From Aquabacter sp. L1I39 (GTDB lineage Bacteria; Pseudomonadota; Alphaproteobacteria; Rhizobiales; Xanthobacteraceae), in contig NZ_CP072392.1 in assembly GCF_017742835.1 (NCBI RefSeq), positions 2,850,387 through 2,914,386 on the forward strand: DNA of 64,000 nucleotides, given 5' to 3'. The translations under genes were made by a program, and so were the position numbers. Below, in pieces: positions 35,792-45,141 of this stretch. The notes under the pieces are model-generated. The model was not told the DNA's origin, did no database searches, and saw only the letters and a list, made by a program, of their open reading frames with translations. Position 1 is the first letter of the stretch. Every line of letters begins with the position of its first letter.

Positions 35792-36928
35792 TCAGTCGTC
35801 ACCGGCCGGCGGGCGGATGCCGGAGGCGAGGTAGAAGTAGCGGCGGGCGTCCTGGTCCACGATCAGCTCATCGAGAAGCTCGGTCATGGACATGCGGGCG
35901 CGGCGCACGGTCTCTTCGAGGACGTACGAGACGGGCGAGTGGGGCTCGCTGACACGAAAGAAACGCGCGATTTCAAGGATCTGCCCGAGCGCCTGCTCGC
36001 GGCTCACCGGCCGGCGCGCCGGCAAGGAGCCGGCCGCTTCACCGTCGGCCGTTTCTTCCTCTTCCGCGTCGTGCTCGGCATCGCCGTCTTGCCGATTGGC
36101 CGCCTCATGGGAACGGGCAGCGGCGGCCTGTGCCAGCTTTTCGGCTGCGAAGGCCTGCACTGCTTCCCGGTTTGTTTCCAGCAGGGCCCTGATCGCTCCC
36201 GCCGGCGGGGCATCAGCGCCGACCCGTGCTGAGAACGCATCGGACAAGGCATTGATACTGGCAAGGGCGCCATCGATCCTACCGACCAGCCCCATATAGA
36301 AGGCGGGAGAACCTTCCTGAACCGCAACGGTGAATGCATCCAGGGACAGGGCGCCGCCTTTGATCCGGGCCTCGCGCTTGGTGGCATCGCCAATGCGGCT
36401 GACTTCCAGCGCCTGCTCATACTGCCAAAGCGGAACTCCCTCGGCACCCGGCGTCAGCGGCACCTTGCGGAGCGGCTGTACCAGCGTGCCGTCTGCGCTT
36501 GTGCCATTCAGCGCGATGAACGGCGCCAAGCGCGGTTCATCGCCGTCCTCGTCAGGCAGGGGGAAGAGCGTGTCCCAAAAGCCTTCGACCAGCCCGCGGG
36601 CCACTTCCATCCCGGTGCGCAGCCCGGTGAAGCCGTCAAGCCTCAGCAAGGCTTCGATCATCCAGGCGCAGACTTCCAGATCCTTGCCCTTCTCGGCGAG
36701 AATGTCATAGCCAAGGCGCGCGACCTGGTCCCAGTCCTCAAGCGCGGAGGGCGCGTCGGCATCAATGTCCCGGGCCCGCTCCTTGCGTCGCGCCAAAGCG
36801 CGCGCATCCTTCAGTGCAAGGAACGGTGAAGATGGCGAGATATCCGCTCTGGGGTCAGACCCTTCCGGAGCGTTCTCGCTGATCGGCGACAAGAGTAGCC
36901 GGGGATCAAATGTGAAATTATCCGTCAT
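35792..36928 (-). CDS. tssA: Type VI secretion cap/priming protein TssA (ImpA)
   Basis: Encodes 378 residues. The ImpA N-terminal domain is clear: [16 protein letters not shown], then ARDWDQV-like [41 protein letters not shown] and [16 protein letters not shown]. The C-terminal third carries an acidic, low-complexity link and a helical end ([25 protein letters not shown]). TssA coordinates sheath and tube assembly at the baseplate. AAGG lies six bases before the chosen ATG. Confidence 0.9.
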   Translation of the reverse strand: MTDNFTFDPRLLLSPISENAPEGSDPRADISPSSPFLALKDARALARRKERARDIDADAPSALEDWDQVARLGYDILAEKGKDLEVCAWMIEALLRLDGFTGLRTGMEVARGLVEGFWDTLFPLPDEDGDEPRLAPFIALNGTSADGTLVQPLRKVPLTPGAEGVPLWQYEQALEVSRIGDATKREARIKGGALSLDAFTVAVQEGSPAFYMGLVGRIDGALASINALSDAFSARVGADAPPAGAIRALLETNREAVQAFAAEKLAQAAAARSHEAANRQDGDAEHDAEEEETADGEAAGSLPARRPVSREQALGQILEIARFFRVSEPHSPVSYVLEETVRRARMSMTELLDELIVDQDARRYFYLASGIRPPAGDD

Positions 36929-37065
36929 GGCCCTTGCATGATATGCAGAAAACAGCACGCAGAGATGAAGGGATCATGCTCCGAAAATTAACAAGACCGG
37001 ATATCATTCAACATTATATTTGAGTTTTACATCAGCTTGATGACACGGATTCCACGCCCGAATCG
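36929..37065 (-). promoter_or_regulatory. AT-rich promoter region ahead of tssA
   Basis: This gap between tssM and tssA is conspicuously AT-rich in a GC-rich cluster. Reading leftwards a perfect TATAAT occurs at 37018-37013, preceded by AAACTCAAA; no good -35 hexamer or sigma54 -24/-12 pair stands at the right spacing, so an activator may be needed. It would give a leader of about 78 bases. It probably allows separate expression of the sheath/baseplate half of the cluster. Confidence 0.5.
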
Positions 37066-40000
37066 TCAGCCGGCCACGAGGGACGGCAGGCACCTGAAGC
37101 CCGCCAAAGGGTTTTGCCGGAACGGGTTGTTCACGCTGGCGGCATCCAGGATGAAGCTGGCGCTGCGCGGACCCAGCGTTACGGTGAAGGCGAACCGGCT
37201 GGGTCCCTGCCTCACGAGTTTCTGGCCACCGATGAACCGCAACAGGGCCCAAGGGCCGGAGACCGAGAAAGAGGACGGCTGGCCCGGCGTCGAGGTGCCA
37301 AATTCCAGCCGCACACCGGACGTCGCGCCAGGCCATTTGAAGGCGACCGATTGCGGCGGGCCATACTGGTAAAGCAGCCACTGGCCATCAATATCGAGGC
37401 GCACCCGCATGGCGCCGGCATCCAGATCGGTGGGAGTAATCTCGAAGGTGAGCTGAGGTGCGGTCGTCCCCTGCGGGAAAAACATGGTGCGGATGCGGTC
37501 GGCCTGCTCGAACAGGGCAAGGCCCTGGGGGGTGATGTCTGGCGCCGCGCCCGTATTGGCCAACATTTTCCAGGGTGAAACCGACATGTCCACGAACGGC
37601 TTCAACTGACGATCAAAGAAATGGTCAAGCAGACCATCTGGGCCGAACATGCGGGTGAAGTCTGCGAGAGTCGTGTCGCTGGATGAAATTGCAAATGGAT
37701 AGCGCCCCCCGATCGCTTGTTGGCAAAAGGGGAGGATCTGCGTTTTCCATGTGGCGTCGAGGTCGGCCCGCACGCCCGCATTGGTTATGGAGGAGGTTTG
37801 ACGGACAAGGCCGAGGATGGAATCCGCCAGACCGGGAGGCGCCGTCACGGTCGATAGCTTTAATTGGCTCAGGATCTGGGCGAAGCCCGCGCCGGCGGTG
37901 AGCTCCGTGAGTTGGCCCGGATTTCCCGAGCCGACACTCGCGGCCGGCCCAATCACCATGCGCAACTGGCCTATGGCCTTCAGCACCTCCTCAAGGGGGC
38001 TCGGCTGCCCGGTGACGAAGCGGTGGAGGCCGGAAAAGTGCTCGGTGACGGTCTGTGCCAGGCCAGCCATTGGTGTACTTGGCGCCGGCGCCTCGCCACC
38101 CGGGATCATATTGCGAAACGGCTCGGCGGCGGTCTTGGTGGGATCCGGTGGCGCGGGAGGGGTGAGGGTGGTCTGCTGGGCCACCGACTTCAGATAGCCA
38201 TCCAGGGGCGATGGCGGACCAATGAGAGCCTGGAGGACCGCCACCTCCATCTGCAGGCTGTCGAAGGGCAGGATTGCCACGTCGCTGAGCAGGTTCTGCC
38301 ATTCGGCAATGTAGTCGCTCACATAAAGCGCGCGGATCTCCCGCCTCAATTGGGCCGCGCGATCTCCGGGGGGCGTGTCGGGAGCGCTGGGAAACCGTAC
38401 CCAGTCCTCGGAGGCGAGGCGCTGTGCGATCCGATCGATCGCGGGAAGCACCACCGCGAAGAACTGGTCCGCCGTGTACATGCCCGCAATGGGTGTGGAG
38501 AGTGGCTTACCGGAGCGCCGCGTCAACGCATAGGGAGAGAGCGGGCCGGCCACGTCCGTCAGCCGCCAGGGGATCATCGACATGATTTCCGGCAGCTTCA
38601 GGAGCTCGGACATGCCCCGTTCGGCGGAGGGGTAGGCGCTGAGTTCGGTCCGCGCTTGCGAAACCAGTTGCTGATTGAGCTCCAATGGCGGGAAGCCGAT
38701 GGCGAGGAGGTTTCTCACATGCTCCAGAATTGCGGTGCGCAGCGGAGCCTGGGCCGGGCCGGGATAGGCGGCGATCAGGTAGCGTCGCATCCAGTCGGAA
38801 ATGGCGTCCCGGTTCATCGGGCCGGCACCGCCTAGCATCAGATAGACCATCAAAGAGCCGTAGAGGTCCTGCGGAACGCCCAGGGAGTCGGTGACGGCCT
38901 TCTGCACGACGGTTTCGAGCCGAGGCAGCAGCAAGGAGAGCAAGGCGTCCTTGTATTCCTGGACCGTGACGGCGGAGAGGTAGGCCGTCTGAGACAGGCC
39001 CCCGCCCATGCGCAAGGCCCTTGGTTCGTCCTTATGGACCCACCCGGTGGGGAGGTTCTCAAGGGCATTGAGGGTCGGCACCACGGCGGACAGGTCCATC
39101 TGCTCGGCGGCCGTCTCCTGGATCGAGGAACCCAGATCATTGACCACCTGCTGCGCCTTTTGGGTGGCCTGACTCAGGTCTTCGACCTGGTACCGATTGG
39201 CCACGAAACTGACCGACCACCACAGGATCATCGCCGCCGCCGCAATGCCGCCGAGAGCCGTCAGGCCCCATCGCAGCGCCGCCTCGCGTCTGCGGGACGT
39301 GGGGTCGCGCTCGGCCAGGCCCGCTTCCGCAAACACCACTTTTTCCAAAAGGTCGCGAATGAAATAGCCCTCGCTGCGCCGCTCGGCCGGCTTCCCCTCG
39401 GCATCCACAGTGGGCGCAAGGGAGGGGGCATTGGCCGGGACGTGCGGTGCGGCGGCAAAGTAAAGCCCCCGCAGCAGAAGCGGACGCTCGAAATCGGTGG
39501 GGCGGAAGACGTCCTCGACCAGTTCGGCGATCATGGGTTTCAGGGTCGCCAGTTGCGGCACGAACAGAAAGCAGTCGAGGCGCTCCTGCACTTCGAATGC
39601 CGCGTTCACCTGCGTAAGGGTGCGGGGACGTTGCCATTGCAGGAAGTGGTCGAACTCCGTCGCGACCGTTGCCGCCAAGGGCCTGCCCTTGGTGGTCGTA
39701 CCCTTCTCGTCATAGAGCGGCAGCGTCAGCCCGAACACGCCGCGCCGCTCGGAGGTGGACAGATTGGCAGTGAATGTCTCAAAGCCCGGAACCTGATCCA
39801 TATGGCTCAAGACCACATAAACCGGAATCCGCCGGCGCACCTCCCGCTGCAGCCGTTCCAGTTGCTCGCGCAGGTCCGCATGGAAGGAAAAGCGGGTGAC
39901 CTCTGAAGCGGCAAGCACCTCCGGCAGGCTCATCACGAGGATCACGCCATTCAGAGGCTGACGGGCACGGTACCGCCGCAGGAGCGTGCCAAAGGTGGTT

Positions 40001-40566
40001 ATGAGGCCCACCTCTTCATCGGGAGAGGAGAAGAAGTTGGCCTCCACCACGACGGCATGTTCTGTGAACGAAAAGCCCAGCGCGCCGGCGCTGATGCGCC
40101 CGCTGCGGCGCTCGTTCAGGGGAAAGCGAAGGCCCGAGGCATGCAGCAGCGCAGTCTTGCCGGCCCCCTTCGGACCGATGATGGCGTACCATGGCAGCTC
40201 GTACCGGTAATTGCTGCTGAGTAAGCGGGGCTTACGGATTCGCCGCAGCACCCCCATCGCAAGGCGGAAACCGCGCTCCTGCTCCCGCACGTGGCGGATG
40301 CGGACCTCACGCGGCTGATCGGCGCGCACGTTCTCCCGGCGTGCCATCCGGTCGCCTTGGCCGCCCAGGACCCAGAACAAGGCGATCATGGCACTCAGCA
40401 CCGCCACCAAGATCAGCGCCAGGATGCGCGAGGACAAGTCGGGCAGAAGGCTGTGGCCGGCCACTGACACGTGCGGGAGGACGAACCAGACCAGTGCTGC
40501 AAGCAGGAGGGCGCCGACCACCAGCACAACCCAACGCCAGAAGGTCCAAGAGGGACGAGGGGGCAT
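37066..40566 (-). CDS. tssM: Type VI membrane complex protein TssM (ImpL/IcmF)
   Basis: Encodes 1166 residues. Two membrane helices lie at residues 10-30 and 47-67 and a third near 430-450 (WGLTALGGIAAAAMILWWS). The cytoplasmic loop has a Walker A GPKGAGKT at 131-138. The long periplasmic part ends in the TssM C-terminal beta domain (FEITPTDLDAG, SGVRLEFG), which contacts TssJ. TssM spans the inner membrane and forms the channel with TssL and TssJ. It starts 16 bases after tssL. Confidence 0.94.
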   Translation of the reverse strand: MPPRPSWTFWRWVVLVVGALLLAALVWFVLPHVSVAGHSLLPDLSSRILALILVAVLSAMIALFWVLGGQGDRMARRENVRADQPREVRIRHVREQERGFRLAMGVLRRIRKPRLLSSNYRYELPWYAIIGPKGAGKTALLHASGLRFPLNERRSGRISAGALGFSFTEHAVVVEANFFSSPDEEVGLITTFGTLLRRYRARQPLNGVILVMSLPEVLAASEVTRFSFHADLREQLERLQREVRRRIPVYVVLSHMDQVPGFETFTANLSTSERRGVFGLTLPLYDEKGTTTKGRPLAATVATEFDHFLQWQRPRTLTQVNAAFEVQERLDCFLFVPQLATLKPMIAELVEDVFRPTDFERPLLLRGLYFAAAPHVPANAPSLAPTVDAEGKPAERRSEGYFIRDLLEKVVFAEAGLAERDPTSRRREAALRWGLTALGGIAAAAMILWWSVSFVANRYQVEDLSQATQKAQQVVNDLGSSIQETAAEQMDLSAVVPTLNALENLPTGWVHKDEPRALRMGGGLSQTAYLSAVTVQEYKDALLSLLLPRLETVVQKAVTDSLGVPQDLYGSLMVYLMLGGAGPMNRDAISDWMRRYLIAAYPGPAQAPLRTAILEHVRNLLAIGFPPLELNQQLVSQARTELSAYPSAERGMSELLKLPEIMSMIPWRLTDVAGPLSPYALTRRSGKPLSTPIAGMYTADQFFAVVLPAIDRIAQRLASEDWVRFPSAPDTPPGDRAAQLRREIRALYVSDYIAEWQNLLSDVAILPFDSLQMEVAVLQALIGPPSPLDGYLKSVAQQTTLTPPAPPDPTKTAAEPFRNMIPGGEAPAPSTPMAGLAQTVTEHFSGLHRFVTGQPSPLEEVLKAIGQLRMVIGPAASVGSGNPGQLTELTAGAGFAQILSQLKLSTVTAPPGLADSILGLVRQTSSITNAGVRADLDATWKTQILPFCQQAIGGRYPFAISSSDTTLADFTRMFGPDGLLDHFFDRQLKPFVDMSVSPWKMLANTGAAPDITPQGLALFEQADRIRTMFFPQGTTAPQLTFEITPTDLDAGAMRVRLDIDGQWLLYQYGPPQSVAFKWPGATSGVRLEFGTSTPGQPSSFSVSGPWALLRFIGGQKLVRQGPSRFAFTVTLGPRSASFILDAASVNNPFRQNPLAGFRCLPSLVAG

Positions 40567-40582
40567 TATTTTCCCTTGGCGC

Positions 40583-42136
40583 CTAGAGCGGGGTCACGAG
40601 GATCTCGACCCGCCGATTGCTCTGGCGGCCCTCGGGCGTATCGTTGGACGCCACCGGGTCTTCCGCCCCGCGCCCGGTGGCGGTGATGGCGGGACGCGGC
40701 GTGGCGGTGATGTCGGCACCCAGCATGTCCGCAACCCTCTGGGCACGGGCGAGCGAGAGCGCCAAATTGTCGGGGAAGGTCGCCGAGCGGATCGGCACAT
40801 TGTCGGTGAAGCCGCGCACGTTCACCTCCGCGGCCAGGGGGCCGATGGCGGACGCAACACTTTTCAGCACAACGGGAAATGGCGCGCGCAGGCTGGTGCT
40901 GGCGGAGGCAAACACCTCGCCACGGGTGCGGATCACCACTTTTCCGTCGCGCTCCATCACCGTCAGCGTCCCCGCTTTTATGTCCGGCGCCAGGGCATTG
41001 GAGATGATCTGAAACGGCGTCAGAGTGGGGGGCGGAGCCGGGCGCGCGGGAACGGTCACGGGAGCAGGCACAGGAGAGGCAGGTGAGATCGCGGCCACCG
41101 GTGGCGCCGCAGCAGGGGCATCAGGCAATTTTGGCGGCGGCGGTCGCACGGTGGGGGGAGGATCGATCAGCAGCGCGTCCACCTGGCGGGCGACCAATCC
41201 CGCATCGCGTCGCAGGGTGATGGACAGGACGAGGAAGAACACGAGCAGCGCCGCCATGGCGCCGAGGGCACCCAGCCAATGGACCATAAGATCCCGCGGC
41301 TTGCTCCGTCCAAGCTCAAGCCCGCGCCAACTGGGCGAAAGGTCTGGCTTGATGGTGCCACGCACGGAGCGCAGAAACTGGAACAAGTCGTCCTGAATGC
41401 GCGAGAGCTCGCCGGGACCGTTGGAGGCAAGCCTGAACTTGCCCTCGAAGCCGAATTCGATGCAGAAGAAATAGAATTCCACCTCCCGCACGGCGGTGTG
41501 CGGCGCGGTCATCATCTGTTGGAGCAGCGTAAAGAAGCGCTCGCCGCCCCAGGTTTCCTGGAAATAGGCAGAGATGAGCGTCCGTGAGGTCCAGTCGCTG
41601 TCCTTGGCCCAGGGGGTCTGCAGGATCGTGTCGTCGGCGGTGGCCGCCAGGGCGTAGAGAATGAGCTGCACATGCTGGTGCGACAGACCGTGGGCGGCCG
41701 CGCGCGTCTCGAACGCATGGAGCTCTTCGAGCATCTGAGCGTGCACCGCCCGCACGTCCACGAACTGCTCACTCTTCAGGTGGACCAGCATTTCGAAGAT
41801 GGGCACGGCCAAAGCGAGGCCAAGATTGTCCCGATAGATGTCGACGGCCGCCTGGACCGCTTCCGGGCGGCGCTCCCTGCTGAGCGAAATCGTGGTCGCC
41901 CTCGGAGCCGTGCGCGCCCTGCGATGTGTGGGTGGCGCGGTGAAAGGAGCTGAGGCCTGGCGCAATTGCCCAGATCCGGCGGTCTCACCCTGGGCCGCTG
42001 GGTCGGGCGGACGGGGCAGGGGAATCCGTTGGGTCTCGGCGGCAGACGAATCCCTGCCTTGCCCCCGGCGCGCCGCTGCGGCTGGCGAGAAGATGGTCGT
42101 GTCTTCACTTTCCGGGGCTTGTGCGCCCGTGGTCAT
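40583..42136 (-). CDS. tssL: Type VI membrane protein TssL (ImpK/DotU) with OmpA-like C-terminus
   Basis: Encodes 517 residues. An N-terminal 75 residues are Pro/Arg rich; the DotU helical domain follows (PIFEMLVHLKSEQ, QLILYALAATADDTIL), one membrane helix lies near 285-305 (LGALGAMAALLVFFLVLS), a Pro-rich linker crosses the periplasm, and the last 120 residues are an OmpA-type peptidoglycan-binding domain (VRGFTDNVPI, NLALSLARAQRV, GRQSNRRVEI). This is the 'evolved' TssL type that anchors the complex to the wall itself. Confidence 0.93.
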   Translation of the reverse strand: MTTGAQAPESEDTTIFSPAAAARRGQGRDSSAAETQRIPLPRPPDPAAQGETAGSGQLRQASAPFTAPPTHRRARTAPRATTISLSRERRPEAVQAAVDIYRDNLGLALAVPIFEMLVHLKSEQFVDVRAVHAQMLEELHAFETRAAAHGLSHQHVQLILYALAATADDTILQTPWAKDSDWTSRTLISAYFQETWGGERFFTLLQQMMTAPHTAVREVEFYFFCIEFGFEGKFRLASNGPGELSRIQDDLFQFLRSVRGTIKPDLSPSWRGLELGRSKPRDLMVHWLGALGAMAALLVFFLVLSITLRRDAGLVARQVDALLIDPPPTVRPPPPKLPDAPAAAPPVAAISPASPVPAPVTVPARPAPPPTLTPFQIISNALAPDIKAGTLTVMERDGKVVIRTRGEVFASASTSLRAPFPVVLKSVASAIGPLAAEVNVRGFTDNVPIRSATFPDNLALSLARAQRVADMLGADITATPRPAITATGRGAEDPVASNDTPEGRQSNRRVEILVTPL

Positions 42137-42222
42137 GCCCGATCAGCCCCAGCAAATGACGCAGGTTTGGCGTGGAGCTGTTGCATTCGCATGACGGTGC
42201 GGCGGCGCGCCCGCATCCGCGC

Positions 42223-43557
42223 TCACCGGCGGATGGCCCACAATGCCAGGGTGGCGTCCGGGAAGTCGCCAGCCAAGTGTACGGCAATACCACCCGTGGT
42301 TGCCATCTGACGCCAAAGGGGACTGTCTGCTTCCAATTCAAAGTAAACAGCGCCGGCAAGATAGGGGATCTGGCGCGGCGCCACCGCCAGTGGCTGAACC
42401 CGGATCCCGGGGAGCTGAACGTTAACCAGTTCCCGAATCTGTTCCACCGGACCGATCTTTACCAAGGCCGGCAAGGACCGTCGGATGGTCTCGCCCGGCA
42501 GGCTCGCCTTCACCACCAGCACGAACACGGCGCTCGCCACCAGGCTGCGGTCAGGAATGGTGCCGACCCGGATGCCATAGCGGCGGTCCTCAAGCGGAAT
42601 CTGCACGGCGCGTTGTTCAAGCACCATGCTCAGCGAGCGACGCAAATCATTGAGCACCGCGGCAAAAGGGGTTTCCAGGTCATCATGCCGGTAGCTTGGG
42701 AAGTCCATGGGCCGCTTATGTGCCGCGGTGAAGGTCGACAATTCTCCGGCCAGAGCCAGGAAGGAACAGAAGAGCCGCTCGGGATGAAGCGTTTTGATAC
42801 TGGCGAGATGGACCAGTTCGGGTTCCACGCGGTTGATCATCTGCAGCATGAGAAAATCGGCAATCTCCGCGACCGCGTGGCCGCTGGAGCCGCTGACCCG
42901 TGGCGCGAGGGCTTGGCCGCGATGGCGCAGCATGGCGGTGACTTCCGTCAAGGCGCCGGTGAGCACCTTTGAGACCGAGGCGTTCAGGCAAGGTTCGATA
43001 TAGTCGGGATCGAGAATGATGCGCTGGTCCGCGGTAACTTCGGCAATCCGCGCAATGCCCAGGCACTGAAACCCGGCCCGATCCTCGTGCTCCAGCATCA
43101 GGCTGAGCCGAAGCCGGGCCGTACGCACCTGCGCCACGGCCTGCGACCCGGCAATGGCGTCCATCACCTCCTGGTCTTCGGCCCTGTAGCGAGCGGTCGA
43201 CTGGATCTGGCCGCCCATGTCCACTTCCGGCGCGCCGCGCAGAACAAGCGGAACGCACAGATAGACGATGCTGTTGGTGAGGGCGATGGGTGGGATGAGC
43301 GGCGCGGGATGGGGATCGTCCTCGGGTACGCAGAAGGGGGTTCCGTCCTCGAAGACACCCTCGCAGCGGTCGAGTGCCAGCTTGCCGAGCCCCAGCAACT
43401 CACGGTTCAGCACGAGGCTCCGCAGGCCCCAAGCATAGGGCGCCATGGCATCGGTGCGTTGGCGCACCAAGCGTTCCACGTACCGGTCCTGTTGCTGGAA
43501 ATGCTGGGCCTTGAGGAACATGCCCTCGGACCACACCATCTTGCTGTGGTTGCTCAT
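42223..43557 (-). CDS. tssK: Type VI baseplate-membrane adaptor TssK (ImpJ)
   Basis: Encodes 444 residues. The opening VWSEGMFLKAQHFQQQDRY is a TssK hallmark, followed by APYAWGLRSLVLNRELL and, near the end, FFELEADSPLW-like VYFELEADSPLWRQM. TssK trimers join the TssEFG baseplate to the TssM/TssL complex. Its ATG overlaps the stop of the FHA gene by four bases; 86 bases follow before tssL. Confidence 0.94.
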   Translation of the reverse strand: MSNHSKMVWSEGMFLKAQHFQQQDRYVERLVRQRTDAMAPYAWGLRSLVLNRELLGLGKLALDRCEGVFEDGTPFCVPEDDPHPAPLIPPIALTNSIVYLCVPLVLRGAPEVDMGGQIQSTARYRAEDQEVMDAIAGSQAVAQVRTARLRLSLMLEHEDRAGFQCLGIARIAEVTADQRIILDPDYIEPCLNASVSKVLTGALTEVTAMLRHRGQALAPRVSGSSGHAVAEIADFLMLQMINRVEPELVHLASIKTLHPERLFCSFLALAGELSTFTAAHKRPMDFPSYRHDDLETPFAAVLNDLRRSLSMVLEQRAVQIPLEDRRYGIRVGTIPDRSLVASAVFVLVVKASLPGETIRRSLPALVKIGPVEQIRELVNVQLPGIRVQPLAVAPRQIPYLAGAVYFELEADSPLWRQMATTGGIAVHLAGDFPDATLALWAIRR

Positions 43558-44525
43558 GGCGCGATCTCTCCCTCGGCCGCTCGGTCGATTCCGGTCGGAT
43601 GCGCCGTGTCTCGACCCTCAGTTCCGGCCGAGGACCGCGACAAGCGCGCCGCAATAGTTGCGGACAGGCTCGCAAGCCTGAGCGAGGTCCAGCCGTGATC
43701 GCCGGCCTGCAGGCGGCAAAGTATGGCGTCCGGCGGCCCCTGGAACAGCTCAGCGCCTTCTTCGCCCGAAGCGCAGGCGATACGTGCCAGGGCTTCGATC
43801 AGGGCCAACGTGAGCGCGTGCACATCGCCCGCCGGCTCATGCCCATCCTGCAGCGGCGCGGGTGGGGACACCGGGATGTGCTTCAGTTCCGCATCCCAGT
43901 CATCCGGGATCACCTGGGGTGAAACTCGGCTCGGTACGAAGGCCTCGTGCTCCGATGGCACATGGTCGTGCGGTGTCACCGGCGCCGCCGAGCGGGTCGC
44001 GCCCGTTTCCGAGGAGCCTGTGGAGTGCAACCACGGCGGCGGTTCCGTCACGCGCGGTACGAATGGAAAACCGGAGGACATGGGCAGAACAGGCGCTGCG
44101 CTCGCCGCCGCCGGCACTGGGTCCAGCGTGGGGACGATACCGGACACTCCCTTTCGCGGCGGTAGCACGCCGCGCAAGGGGTCGCGGTCCTGGTCATGGG
44201 CCTCGCCGAGCGCCACCGTCACCTCAACACCGGCCAGATGGAGAACATCCCCGTCGCCCAGCAATGCGGAATTCCCCCGGCCGAGGGGGCGTTCCGCGTC
44301 ATTGATGACGAGGCCGTTCACCGAGGTGTCGATGACGGTGAAAAGACCACCAGAGGCCATAATGGTGCAATGGTGGCGGGAGATGAGGCGCTCGGGATCG
44401 GCGATGATCCAGTCATTATCCGCGTCCCGACCGATGCGCAGACGGCCATCCCGAAGGGTCCGGATGCGATCGTCCGGCGCGAGGTCGGATGGGCCGATGA
44501 CGGTGAGGGTCAGGACCGCCATCAT
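43554..44525 (-). CDS. FHA-domain protein of the type VI cluster (ImpI/TagH/Fha)
   Basis: Encodes 323 residues. The FHA domain occupies 1-100 with RIGRDADNDWII, SRHHCTI and NGLVIND, the phosphothreonine-binding loops. The remainder is Pro-rich and then a helical C-terminal domain (HALTLALIEALARIACASGEEGAELF) like the ImpI C-terminus. In other systems PpkA phosphorylates Fha or TssL and Fha then activates secretion; PppA reverses it. Candidate kinase and phosphatase genes lie 10-14 kb to the right. Two adjacent ATGs start the frame, overlapping the upstream gene as ATGA. Confidence 0.88.
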   Translation of the reverse strand: MMAVLTLTVIGPSDLAPDDRIRTLRDGRLRIGRDADNDWIIADPERLISRHHCTIMASGGLFTVIDTSVNGLVINDAERPLGRGNSALLGDGDVLHLAGVEVTVALGEAHDQDRDPLRGVLPPRKGVSGIVPTLDPVPAAASAAPVLPMSSGFPFVPRVTEPPPWLHSTGSSETGATRSAAPVTPHDHVPSEHEAFVPSRVSPQVIPDDWDAELKHIPVSPPAPLQDGHEPAGDVHALTLALIEALARIACASGEEGAELFQGPPDAILCRLQAGDHGWTSLRLASLSATIAARLSRSSAGTEGRDTAHPTGIDRAAEGEIAP

Positions 44526-45133
44526 GGGCGCTCCCCAATCTCGACCAGTCCACTGCCTCCATTGGCGATGTCGAAGCCGATGGTGAGCGCGGTGTCATGG
44601 CGCGCGGCGATGTCGCGGGCGGGTCCCGGCACGCAGCTCAGGATTACGGAGGCCCCCACCGCACTGCCGGTCAGCGCATCGCCAGGAGGGATGACCAGGG
44701 CGGTTTCGGGTGGAGCAAGGCTCCCACCGGACCAATAGACGCCAAGCGCCGCATAGGCGGCTGCGGTGGAAAAGTCGAGGACCTGCGCCGGCGCATAGGC
44801 CGCGCGCCGCTTGGCATCGCCGGGCTCGTAGACCCAGGACTCGACAGCGGCCCAGCAATCCTCTTCTTCCGGTCGGGTCATCGGCGTTGGAAAGTGCCGG
44901 GCGACGGCACAGGCCCACCACACCGCCTCGCGGCGGGGCAGGGAGACAGCCAGGTAGCGGATCGCGGCGACCCGCTCTCCCGCTTCCACCAAGGCGATAA
45001 AAAGATCCGACGCGGACCGGCGGGGCATGAAAAGGGGCTGCACATCGTCATCCGGCGGCAGCACCGCAGCCAATTGCGCGGCGGTGGCGAAGCGCAGCTT
45101 GGGAAGCAGGGCGACGCGTTGGATCTGCTCCAT
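44522..45133 (-). CDS. Type VI cluster accessory protein of unknown function
   Basis: Encodes 203 residues. No motif that I can assign. It is rich in Ala and Trp-containing helices (REAVWWACAVARHF, DCWAAVESWVYEP, AKRRAAYAPA) and has no signal peptide or membrane helix, so it is cytoplasmic. From memory it may belong to the family listed as DUF6931, often found beside Fha/VgrG genes; this is unchecked. The ATG at 45133 is chosen because AGGA lies six bases upstream, whereas the ATG at 45139 abuts that site. It sits between vgrG and the FHA gene with an ATGA overlap, so it is probably made in proportion to FHA. Confidence 0.7.
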   Translation of the reverse strand: MEQIQRVALLPKLRFATAAQLAAVLPPDDDVQPLFMPRRSASDLFIALVEAGERVAAIRYLAVSLPRREAVWWACAVARHFPTPMTRPEEEDCWAAVESWVYEPGDAKRRAAYAPAQVLDFSTAAAYAALGVYWSGGSLAPPETALVIPPGDALTGSAVGASVILSCVPGPARDIAARHDTALTIGFDIANGGSGLVEIGERP

Positions 45134-45141
45134 GGCCATTC

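Noticed and set aside
37000..37060. Sigma54 promoter ahead of tssA
   Set aside because: Type VI operons are sometimes sigma54 dependent, but no GG-N10-GC pair with the right context was found here; only a TATAAT.
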